Of a DNA stretch of 64,000 bases, positions 25,206 through 36,451 are shown piece by piece (positions within the stretch are counted from its first letter, which is position 1; each line of letters begins with the position of its first letter). Source of the DNA: Geosiphon pyriformis. Lineage: Eukaryota; Glomeromycota; Glomeromycetes; Archaeosporales; Geosiphonaceae. The DNA lies in NCBI GenBank assembly GCA_016748015.1, contig JAAOMT010000599.1:282151-346150 (forward strand), in the 5' to 3' direction. The notes beneath the pieces are model-generated. The model was not told where the DNA came from. It searched no databases and saw nothing but the letters and a program-made list of their open reading frames with translations. The translations under genes and the position numbers were made by a program.

Positions 25206-26487
25206 GTCATCGATTTCTGTTTATTCTTTATGAATTTGGCTAGTTCATGCCAGGGAAATCAAAGCAAAAATAAATTCTTAATATAGTCATGACTTTCCAT
25301 TTCATTACACGTCATCTCTTGTTCTAAGCTATTTAATACCTATAGTAATCAAAATTTGGTAGAATTTTGATCTATCTGTTTTGCAACAAATTGAAATGAA
25401 AAAAATAACCATAGAATTTTCCCTTTAATCCTCGAAAATTCGGATAATATACCTTTTACCACAAGCCATAACAGAGACAATGAAGAATTTTTTCAAAAAG
25501 AAAATACAGTGTCATGCATATATTCATCATGGAGTTTCACGTTTCATTTCGTTAACGCGTGAATCAAAAAAGGATCCGATGTTCAAATATTGTTACTATT
25601 TTAATACTTATCCAAGCATTGTTCGTGATCATCATCGTTGTCGCGTCGTTGTTATCGCTGTCATCGTTGTGATCGTTTTTGAAAAAGGATGAAAATCTTT
25701 TCTAGGTATAGATAATTTTGAAATTGTCTTAAATTAAAAATATTTAATGAAACTCATATCTTTTGATCCTATTTCTCAATGAAATTGGTTATCTTATTTC
25801 AATGTTTCAATGTTTCAATGTTATATATTTGTTTTTTTTCTTTATTTAAAATTTATTGTAATAATAATTTCAATGTTTGAAATCTTTTTCAAATGACAAT
25901 ATTAACAAGAGTGATTTTTTTATTTTTTTGGATTTGCTGTCTAAAAATAACATTAGTTTAATTAAGAATTGATAAATTTAAATGAAAAAATGTATTCGAT
26001 GATAAGTGTTTTTATTTACCTAATTAGATGATTTAAAGCAATATCCAATGAATATAACTAGTTGTCACATTTCTTACATTTTGAGAATTATTGTGATTTC
26101 AAGTTTTTTATCAGGTTGTTATCATCAAACCAAATTTATCGGCTACCAGCTCTTTATTTGCAAATGAATCTTTAAGCTTTCTAAATAAAATCCAAAAAAT
26201 ACAAGCAATAAATTATAAATATGAATTCATAATAAACAAAAAAAAAATTTCATTAAGGATCCAAACAAATAATACTCGATCATTATCAATCGATTTATTA
26301 TGATTTCTTAATATTCGTTCTGTTGATTTTTTTGGTTCTTGAATAAAAATGTGTTTTTTTTCACTAACGAATTAGTGAATTGGTTTGAAAAGAAAGCAGA
26401 TCTAAAAAAAATCCTTTTAAATTTCGATGACTTATATTGAATGAACCCAAATTTGTGATTGAAAATCATTTTTTTTTTTTTTTTTTT

Positions 26488-26507
26488 NNNNNNNNNNNNN
26501 NNNNNNN
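26488..26507. other. Assembly gap (20 N) inside poly-T
   Basis: Twenty N flanked by T runs on both sides. The true homopolymer length is unknown. Confidence 0.98.
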
Positions 26508-26567
26508 TTTTTTTTTTTTTTTTTTTTTCGGATAAAGTACCTCGGTAATTGGTTAAAAAGCATGAGA

Positions 26568-26600
<33 letters not shown>

Positions 26601-26649
26601 GTTATTATTGCTGTTGTTGTTGTTTTTGTTGTTTTTGTTATTACTACAT

Positions 26650-26714
<65 letters not shown>

Positions 26715-26716
26715 GT
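26568..26716. repeat. Compound (ATT)n/(TTG)n microsatellite
   Basis: Two ATT blocks separated by TTG/TTTTG units. It yields false poly-Tyr and poly-Ile open frames on both strands. Confidence 0.95.
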
Positions 26717-28619
26717 TATTATCATTCTTCTCATATATTTTTTTTATGTAATTTCAATCACACGATAACTTTTTGACCCGGTTCATTAAAACTTGGAATT
26801 AGATAATCGAATACTTTGTTGTATTTGTATAAAAAAAATTTTTTTGCTTTAGAATTTCAATATTATTGTGATCCTTTAAAATAACCTATGAAATCGCATT
26901 TAAACATGAATCGATCTTGAAATGTAATAGTTGAGCGAATTTGATGAAATTTGATGAATCTGAATTAATGGTAAATCGTCTTTTTTTTTCAAATAATATT
27001 TTTAAGTTTTAAGGGGTTGTTTTATTCTTGTTGATTTTGAATTCGAAAATGGAAGGTTTTTTTTTGATTTTTTATACTATAATAATAATTATCATTAAAG
27101 AATTTCAAGCACACAGGATCATCAATCGTACTTATACGCTTGTCAGTCGATCATTGACGATTTATCGGCAAGTTACGCGTTTTTTATTTACAAATATAAC
27201 CTAGCAACGATAGCTTTGAGCCATGATCACGATAAAATATGGCAAGTATATTGAAACTTTTTAAATTATAACTAACGCGCTATAACTCGACAAAACATTC
27301 CGTAAAAAACAAAAGGATCTCAAAATTTACATCATTTTTCTACACCTTTCTATTAATGATAGGGATTCAGCTTTTGAAACAAATAATCACATGAAGTAAA
27401 ATAACAAATTTGGTAATATCATGAATACCGTAAAAAAATTTTGGAATATATATTATTTTGATTTTTCCGAGATACAATCATCGAGAATTATAATAAAAAA
27501 TCAACCGATTTAATTTTAAACTAGAAAAAAAAAAAACAATTAATTTCCATTACCAATTTCATGATAGATGGAATATTCGAGTATATTTTGGTAAAAAAAG
27601 AGAAATAATGGTTAGAGAAACTGATCCGGGCGATTTAATTCCCCTTTTTTCTCGATGTTGTCATTGTTTTTTTTTGTAGCCTATTAACAAAAAAAAATTT
27701 TTTTTTTTTGATCAAAACGTGATCAAACTTTTTTTAATTTCAGAAAAGTATAATGTGTCAAAGGTATTTTTATTTTTCCTTTGTAATCATCTACCAATTT
27801 CTTAATATAGCCACGGTAAAATCCGAAAGATATTATAATAGCTATTGTTTTTTCTAAAATCCTTAAATCTTAAAAAGGAATTAAGAGGAAAAACTTTACA
27901 AATTTTTTTTTTTTGATAATTTAGCATAATAAAGCAAGTTTTTTTTGAAGTCGTTTAAAAATTGATCACACCGAATTCATTGACCTAATTACCTCTACTC
28001 GTAATATGTAATATATAGGTAAAATAGAGATTATACTTTTTTTTTTAAGAAATAATTGACTCGATTTTTGATATCCCAAGTTCAAATCTAAAAATATTAG
28101 AATTCTTTTCTGGTTAAATATATAAATATATTGATGGTTCATTGTTTTCATGCCCAGCTTCAAGTTTAAAAACAAATTTTCTTAGAATTCTAATTATTTT
28201 TCATTTCAATGATTCAATTCGTAAGCTTGCCTTTTTTCTCTTTAACGTGTTGATCCGATGTTTTTAAAATTCTTTGGGATCGATCGATCGATCGCAAATG
28301 AGGTTAAAAACTTTTTAGTTTTTTTAGTTTTTTAGAACGTTTTTTCAATTTAATCTTAATTATATATTTTCGATCGATTCTAATGACAAAGTTTTGATAA
28401 AACTTGAAAAAAAAAAAAAATTTTTTTCTCTTTTCCTATAGATTTTGTATTTTTAATAAAGAATCTTAAAAGATTATTTTAACGATTGAATGAATGAATG
28501 AATGAATGAATGATTGAATGAAAAGAAAATATTAAATTCAATAAATATAATTTTTTTACACTAATTCACATTTTTTCTTTAAATTTAAAAAAAAATTTAT
28601 AGAATTAATTTAATATTCA

Positions 28620-28620
28620 A

Positions 28621-28673
<53 letters not shown>
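28620..28673. repeat. (ATT)n microsatellite
   Basis: About 18 perfect ATT units. Confidence 0.95.
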
Positions 28674-28675
<2 letters not shown>

Positions 28676-29177
28676 TTTTATTTTTTTTTTAAAAAAAAAA
28701 TTGATATAAAATCTAAATAAATTTTAAAAAAATTCCATTTTTAACATGTATTTCTGCAAAATTGAATTAAAACCAAAAATTTTATGTTTTATGTTTTTAT
28801 GTTTTAATGTTTTAATGTTTTAATGTATAATATTTATTCATTAAAATATATATATATATATATATTTATTTATTTATTTAATGATTTACTAAAATTCTTT
28901 TAATACTTTTATTTTTTAATTAAATTAAAAATATATATATATTTATACTTTTTTATCAAACGATGATACAAATAATTATCTTTTTTAAAAAGTCCAAAAG
29001 TTCATTTTTATCAAAAAATACTTTCTCAATTCCTGAGTGAAAAAGATACCCTTAGAAAAAACTTTTTTTTATTTTTTTTTTCGTGGTAAAAAATGGGGGT
29101 TTTTTTTTCTAAATATTTGTCATTGTTTTTGCAATTATCATTATTTTTATTTTTATTTTTTTGGTAAAAAACGTATT

Positions 29178-29209
<32 letters not shown>

Positions 29210-30006
29210 GAAAATAATAAATAGATTCAGTTCACTTTTTTGATGTGAAGAAACAAACCCACAGACCTATTGTTAAAAAATCTTTTTTTATTTTTTATTT
29301 TTTTCAATGAAATTACCAATTCAGTTTGGATTAAATTTACCAACCAACCAACCAACCAACCAACCAACTAATCAATAAACCAGTATTCAAATTTTTTCTC
29401 AAGTGTCTTTTACATCGAAAGATTCTCGATTAATCATAAGTCGGGAAATCAACCTGTTATCATCGATACCAAATATTATTTTATTATTCCTACACGAGCA
29501 ACTAAAAACACTGCTATAGGAAAAAAAAATCACATTCAAGAACAATCTAACAACAATCTAGGAATTTCTAATTAAAAAAAGATCAAAAAATAATAATAAT
29601 CAAATATTTTGTAAATAGACGAAAAACTCATTAAATCAAAATCCGAAAGTGACGAGATTTATTTTTTATTTTGATCGAACAAATAAACGCCTCAATCAAT
29701 GACGAGCCCTTTTTATTAAGATCTAGAGTACCAAGAATTTATGTCCTACCCTCTTACTAATATTCCGCCTATTATTTACACACACGCACTCAAATTTTTC
29801 CCCCAAAAAAAGAAACCAAACTAAATCAAAAGAAAATTACTTTTGGTCCCTAAAATATTAATCCAAAAGTAAAAAAAGAAAAAAAGAAGAATTGTTTTTT
29901 TGTATGGTGAAATTGACATTAATTACAAAAAGATAAAATTGAGAAAAATATGATTCAAATGTTTTTGATTTTTGATTAGAAGTCTTATGATGATAAAACC
30001 TAAAAT

Positions 30007-30594
30007 TTAATGATGTGATTGATGATATTTTCGATAATTCGTTGAACCGAATGTGCCCATTAAAAAGAAATCCTCTTCATCCTCGCTGCTTTCATAATCA
30101 TCGAGAAAATCCCAATCGTTATAATTAATTTCGTTACCGTTTGCGTCTTCTTCACAATAATCGTGTCTTTTAAATCGAATTACCGAAGAATATGTAGCCC
30201 TTCGCTCCATTCCTATTGAGTATTGTTCTTTTTCATGGAGATGAGAAGACCTTGAAATATAAATTGGACTCGAATAATTGCTTGTTCTTGTCTCATAAGA
30301 GTCAGCAGGTGTCACTGGAAAGGAATTTTTGTATGAGCTTGAAAGAGAAGTAGAACTTGAATTATTGCTGGAACTGAGATAAGCTTCAAAGGACGGTGGC
30401 TTTCGTAAATGTTTGTGAGTTCGACTTTTGCCTCGTTTTTGTTTTTCTTGTTCCAGTTGATGAGCGAGAAAGATTGAATGAGTCGGTGAACATATTTCCA
30501 TTGATTGTGTTTTTCTTCGAGAAACCCTTTTTAAAGCTGCTGAACCACTGTTGTTAACGGCTTTATTAATTGTTAATCCTTGTGTTCCTTTCAT
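30007..30594 (-). CDS. Clustered-family protein 4
   Basis: Intronless 195-residue protein of unknown function. A basic N-terminus (LKRVSRRKTQ at 21-30) precedes CSPTHSIFL at 35-43. Then come a Lys/Arg/Gln linker, HKHLRKPPSFEAYL at 60-73 (Glu where the relatives have Asp), a Ser/Asn-rich stretch, SSPIY at 108-112, YSSVIRF at 135-141 (matching SSAIRF of member 3), NDWDFLDDYE at 159-168, the acidic-aromatic box EDEEDFFLM at 171-179, and a His/Tyr-rich tail ending SHH. The start at 30594 has a good context (A at -3) and no earlier in-frame ATG. An (AAT/ATT)n tract lies only about 60-140 bp upstream. It is on the same strand as members 2 and 3, as expected for tandem duplicates. No signal peptide or membrane segment is seen. 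Confidence 0.85.
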   Translation of the reverse strand: MKGTQGLTINKAVNNSGSAALKRVSRRKTQSMEICSPTHSIFLAHQLEQEKQKRGKSRTHKHLRKPPSFEAYLSSSNNSSSTSLSSSYKNSFPVTPADSYETRTSNYSSPIYISRSSHLHEKEQYSIGMERRATYSSVIRFKRHDYCEEDANGNEINYNDWDFLDDYESSEDEEDFFLMGTFGSTNYRKYHQSHH

Positions 30595-30655
30595 TTCGTT
30601 GAAAAATCAGTGGTGAAAAAAAGTTTGTAATAAAATTTTTTTTCAAATGGTAGTA

Positions 30656-30735
30656 GTAGTAATAATAATAATAATAATAATAATAATGATATTAATAATG
30701 ATATTAATAATGATATTAATAATAGTAGTAATTAA
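30656..30735. repeat. (AAT)n-type microsatellite upstream of paralog 4
   Basis: TAG/AAT units followed by ATTAATAATGAT units. It sits 60-140 bp upstream of the minus-strand start at 30594, within likely promoter or leader. Confidence 0.9.
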
Positions 30736-32573
30736 GTATTCGTTAATGAAAATAAAATCTTTAACAACAACAATAACAACGGAAAATTTTTCGGAATAGG
30801 GATTATAAAATAAAATAAAAAAGAATTACGTTTCTTTAGGATTTAATCATGCTAAGGGAGTAGACCCTTTTTATAATCAATTTCTCTCGTTTGACTTTAT
30901 AACCTGTTTTAGATCGAAATCCCCGCCGTCGCTTCTTTGTCAACAAACAGCGTTTTACCGGGGTGATCTTGATTAAATAGATGGTTCTAGTGGCAAACAG
31001 GAAATAAACTTTTTGTAGCCACCACTTTATAAACCAGTTTAACAAACGTTAATAAATTATGATTCCACCAGTTCACCCGATGTTTTGCCTTTTAGTAAGG
31101 ATTATCAGTTTGACTTTTGAATTTAAACTGCCTTTTTTTTCAGATCTTCACTTTCTTCGAAATATCAGTATTAATGATATTATGATTACTTTTTCTATAT
31201 CAGACAGTCAAAAATAAATAATGTTTTTTTCTGATAGTAAACCAAAAAGTATTCATACCTTATCGGGTTTAACCAAGTGTTTAGTTTTAATCAGAAATTT
31301 CAAATTGAAATTGATAATTTTCTTGATAAATCACATGTTTAGGGAATTTCCCATATAATTTTATTGATTTTGTTTTTCTTTTCCCAGATGAATGAAATAA
31401 GGGAAAGAGGTTTGAAAATCCTTTTGGTTTGATTTAATTGCATTGAAAAAAATGAAAAATAGTTGGAACCTTCTAATTTTTTTGTTGACACTCGTAAAGA
31501 AACATGTTTTGAAAATGGAATGTTGTGCAATTTTTTCTGATTTCACTCTATTTTTCAAGATTCTCTGACTACTCGTTAAAGGAGAAACTGAAACTGAAAC
31601 TGAAAAAGTAGCCGAATTAATTGTTTACCATTTTAGTATGGCATTTTCGAGCCTCAACAAATAACTTTGATGATGATGATAATGATTATGATGATAATGA
31701 TTATGATGATGATGATGATTATGATGATGATGATGCTATTATTAAAATTTCCGGCATCTCTATTTTTTCATAAAACTTTGTGTATGGTGAAAAATACATC
31801 GAATGAACAAAAGAAACAAATTTTTGTATCAATTGGTAGTAGCATGACCTAAAAAGTAGGTTTGTTTGAATTAGTAAAAATTTATATAGTTAAAGATGAA
31901 TTTAATAAATTTTGGGATAACTTTAAAAGGAAAGGAAATGGAAATGGAAATGGAAAAGGAAATGGAAATGAAAAGCATCAGTTTTTTTTTTTTTGGTAAT
32001 TTATAGTTAGTATATTTAAATAGAGTACTAAAAAAACTAATGATGAGCCACTAATCAACTCACACCCACCATTTACTTGTGAATGAGTGGACTCAATTTT
32101 TATTTGGCAAAAGCCTGTTTAGAAAATATGGCTCTTTTTAGGAATAAGATTTTTTTTGGGCTCATTTAAATTAATTGATACGGCAGATAGCAATGGAATA
32201 TCAACTAAGCTTTTTTCTTGTGTGGTGTTATTTCTAAATGGGTTTTTTTTATGTTTCCTAATAAATTTTATAATTCAGTTTTATATCATTAATATTCATA
32301 TTTTTTTTTATTGAGAAAAGGCTGTTCAAAGAAATATTATGATATTCAATAATTGATTATCAGTGATAGATGAGGATATTGATAAGAAAATAAATAAAAT
32401 GAATCAACCATAAAAAAAAAACAAAAAACAAGGAGTTTCTGAGTCACGCCATTATATGAGGTAGAATCTATAATCTTGTTTGAACATCTGTCATCAGCTG
32501 ACTCATAGTCAATAATAGCGCTATATTCAAATAATCAAAGAGAAATGAAAGTTTTATTTAGTTTTACCCTTTA

Positions 32574-32574
<1 letters not shown>

Positions 32575-32625
<51 letters not shown>
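32575..32625. repeat. (ATT)n microsatellite
   Basis: About 17 ATT units. It ends just before the GC-richer patch that starts near 32640. Confidence 0.95.
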
Positions 32626-32639
32626 TATTAAAAAGTTTA

Positions 32640-32830
32640 AAAAGTTTGATGTTGCAGGTGTTCACCGCGATCCATAAATTCACGCGATTTTTAATTTGAT
32701 TTTTGACGAATCGCGAATTCAAAGTTTATTGACCTCCTGCAGCTTCAAAACGCCTTCGCTCGAAGGGCTTGAGGTCAGGTCATTTTTCATACGCACTGAC
32801 TGTACAACGCTGATCGATAATTTGAACTAA
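32640..32830. other. GC-richer patch with nested inverted repeats
   Basis: About 190 bp with clearly more G+C than the flanks. CCTTCG (32753-32758) pairs with CGAAGG (32761-32766) across a CT loop, and GACCTC (32731-32736) pairs with GAGGTC (32771-32776) around it. The left part repeats CGCGAT/ATCGCG-like words. It could be the remnant of a mobile-element end or a structured RNA; nothing identifies which. Confidence 0.35.
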
Positions 32831-33509
32831 CTTTCTTTTGGAAACTCTGGGTTTGTATAGGGTTTTGTTTGTTTTTTATTAGGTGATAATGGGGGGTCTA
32901 TTGACCGATTTTTTTATTCTTGAATTTCTGTATGTTTACTTGAAATCGAATTTGGAAACGTTGGAAGCTCATCAATTAAGTTGAATCTAAAGATCATCGT
33001 TAAAATCGATTGAAAATCCAGCTAAATCAAAAACTTTTGATTTCAATAACTTGATGATTTATGAATTTTTATTGCTTTTTGACAAGATTTTTGGAAATTC
33101 AATATAAATTTACAAAAGCTCCAATTCTAGGAATTTTTTCTTTTTAATATTTTTTCCTTCTCATCTTAGAAATGAAATATTCAAACGACAAAGTAATTTT
33201 TTTAATTTATGAATCTATATATAAGATATAAATGAATGTAACTCATAATCAAAATTTCTACAAAAAAACCTTCACCAGATGCAGATTAATTAAATTTTCC
33301 ATATAAATTGAAAATTAATCTTCAGGAACGTTTATCAATAAATTTGATTCTCTCATCAAACAATCTTTCTTATAATTTAACCAATACATGCCGAACCCTA
33401 AATTCATGTGCGCGCACGAGTTTAATTTATTAAGCTGGTTTTTGATTTTCTTTGATGAGTATCTGTAATCCGTAATTTGAAAAAATGGTGTTAATAATGT
33501 AGATTTTTG

Positions 33510-33636
33510 TTATGTTGTTATTGTTGTTATTGTTGTTGTTGCTGTTGTTGTTGTTGTTGTTGCTGTTGTTGTTGCTTTTGTTGTTGCTTTTGTTGTTGTT
33601 GTTGTTATTGTTGTTGTTGTTGTTGTTATTATTATA
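33510..33636. repeat. (TTG)n/(CTTTTG)n array
   Basis: TTG units with GCTG and CTTTTG variants. It gives false poly-Asn and poly-Thr frames on the minus strand. Confidence 0.93.
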
Positions 33637-35277
33637 AAAATTTCTGTTGCCGTTAAAAAAATCGAAATTGACAACCATTTCAAGATGTTCCAAATATTGT
33701 CTGTGTGGCTCTTGTATATAACAGACTTAAATAAATCAAAAGTACTCATATACAAAGAATTGTTTTTTCATTGACTTCATGCCTATTTCACCTCTCATGA
33801 ACTTTATTATTATTATTATTATTATTATTATTTATTTATTTTTTCGTTGAAAGAAATCTAGAATTTTTGAATTTGTGTTTTTAGGAATTGAAACTAAATC
33901 TTGACTAAATAGAATTTGTAGGTTGTGATGATCAAAATATTTTTAAATTATTAAACTATTGATTTTTTGGTGAAATCATTAAATCCCCATTTGTGATTTT
34001 ATACTACAAATTTTGAACTCTTAATAATCACTCGATGACAATCACCTAAAATCGCAAAAAGGATGCTCCGAAAATGTGTGTGTTTGAGATATTCAGTAAA
34101 TAGATTAAGGCTTCTCCTGGTGAAGATCAAAAGTTTCACCAATTAACTTTGTGTTACTTAATTCAGAAAACTCAAGAATAATCTATTTGAATTCGACATG
34201 AATTGCATAAGAATATTTAAGTTGGTTTGAATGAATGAATGAATATATATATTAATAATAATTTTTCTTGAATTTTTGTGGCACAGCGGAATTTTATAAA
34301 GATCGTCCGAAAACAATCTAAATACCCATATATATTAAAGCACTTTCAATTCGAAAAACGAAGGTTTTCTGATCCCCGTCAGACATCACAACCCGTTTTA
34401 CAAGGCAAAGTTACTTTTAAAATCCCAAGAAGTATCAAAGGTATAAATAGGAGCTTGCATTAAAGGTTCAAAAAATAAAAAATAATAATATGTCAATAAA
34501 AAAAAATTTTTTTTATTGACATATGCTTCTTGCAACATGAACAAGTTTATTCCATTATAAAAACAGATTTCAAAAAGCAGTGTCATTGGATAACTCTTAT
34601 TTTTCTCAACTTTTATTTTGATTGGATAACTTGATAGGCTTAGTTGTATACAATTAATTGTCTTTGTATGTTGGACGAAAATTAAAATCAAATATTTTGA
34701 CAGTTTTTGTAACGAACTGGAGACTTAAAAACTTGTTTAACCAAATTCAGAATAGAGTTAGTTTAAGCATGCATGCATCCATGCATACGTACATGGGGAG
34801 AATGAATACAAACTTTTTGGCTAAAACAATGACAAATAAAGTGTGGGGGATTTATTTTTGTATCACAAAAAAATTTTTTTATTTTTTTAACTTGTGATCA
34901 CTGAGTTCAAAGTTACGGCGTTCGAAAGTATATCATTACTAAGTAAAGTTAGATTATTTTGTGTTTCAACCATTTACATGATACTAACGAGAATTTTTTC
35001 AAAAAAGTTCAAGTTCACTAGAAGATGACAAAAAAATAGTTGGGAAAAATGTTCCAGAAACGGAAATACAAAATCCCCTCTACTCTTTCGTAAACCCTGG
35101 TCTATGATATCATAAAATAAATGAGAATACAACAAGCTTGCCAGTAAGTATATGACTCGCGGAGCCCATTATCTAATATTAAAAACCTGTTTAATAGTAT
35201 TTAAACATCATCCTTAATAAATTGGAATCTTGATGTGAGACAGATAAATTTCAAGGCTTCGAATTTCAAGGCTTCTA

Positions 35278-35318
<41 letters not shown>

Positions 35319-36136
35319 GCACATCACATTTGATATTTCACTTTTTCGGAGTCATGAGTAACATGTTAACATCTGAAAATTCTCCTTAAAAGCTTCGCCA
35401 CTATTTTCAAGTCTATTTTTAGTCCACTGCTAAACAATATTCTTTTGTGAAAGAGGAATAAGATAAGAAGTAATATATATTTGGATGAGTGAACTTTTTT
35501 GAACGGTTGAACTGAATTCAATTAGGAAAGAATGCAGGATTTTGACCCGTGTGAGGATATGAGGCTTTTATATTTAAGTGGCTAATTTTCCTTACTCCTT
35601 ATCAAATATGGATCACGTTAAATCTTGATTTTTTGATCTTCAAAAAAATTTTAATTGGTTAAATCTCGATATTTTCCCTAGTTAGGTTCAAAGGAAATGG
35701 CTTGGTTTCTCATTATTATAATCTAATGTTCTTTTATTCTAAACATCATGCAAAGTGAATTTCTAATCCCATTTGAAGCTGGCTTAGTGTTTTTTTCATG
35801 CACATCCAATTTTGAAAAAGATTAAATTCTAAAAAAATTTCAAAAGCTTCCTAGTTTTCTGAGAAATTAATTGTTTCATTTCGTAGTTTATGATAATTTC
35901 CCGGTTGGCTAAGCTAATTTTCCTAAAACACATGAAAAGCATTTTGCTTTCACGCCTAATCATAATTGATAAATCATTAATTAAAAATCATGTGATTTGG
36001 AATTTTTAGTATAGGCAATTGCTTAAATAAGTTAAAACTGTCAAACTGTCAAAACTTGAAACTTTTCAGTTGTAGTAGTGGCCTATTTGCATGTTCTATG
36101 GGATTCAGATTTGAAGTCTTAAGTGTCAGCTTATAG

Positions 36137-36451
36137 ATATATACATAGATATAAATATAGATATAGATATAGATATAGATATAGATATAGATATAGATAT
36201 AGATATAGATATAGATATAGATATAGATATAGATATAGATATAGATATAGATATAGATATAGATATAGATATAGATATAGATATAGATATAGATATAGAT
36301 ATAGATATAGATATAGATATATATATAGATATAGATATAGATATAGATATAGATATAGATATAGATATAGATATAAACATAAATATAGATATATATATAG
36401 ATATAGATATAGATATAAACATAAATATAGATATATATATAGATATATATA
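36137..36451. repeat. (GATATA)n hexamer array, about 310 bp
   Basis: The longest tandem array in the window: about 50 GATATA units with TATATATAGATA and AAACATAAAT variant blocks repeated near its right end, implying block duplication within the array. It is open on both strands (YRYRYR and SISISI peptides), which is a property of the hexamer and not evidence of a gene. Confidence 0.97.

Larger units (their letters stand above)
22321..30006. other. 7.7 kb gene-poor DNA between paralogs 3 and 4
   Basis: No supported gene. Promoter-side DNA of paralog 3 holds an (ATT)n at 22640-22678. Further simple repeats: poly-T (about 23178-23210), CA (23412-23432), ATT (23708-23742), AAATA (24832-24860), ATT (25166-25202), compound ATT (26568-26716), GAAT (28485-28515), ATT (28620-28673), CAAC (29341-29369). 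The open frames at 23223-23501, 24748-25062 and 25480-25692 show no recognisable domain. Confidence 0.5.

Noticed and set aside
26432-26776. Poly-Tyr, poly-Ile and poly-Cys open frames
   Set aside because: Translations of ATT/TTG microsatellites, one of them running across an N gap.
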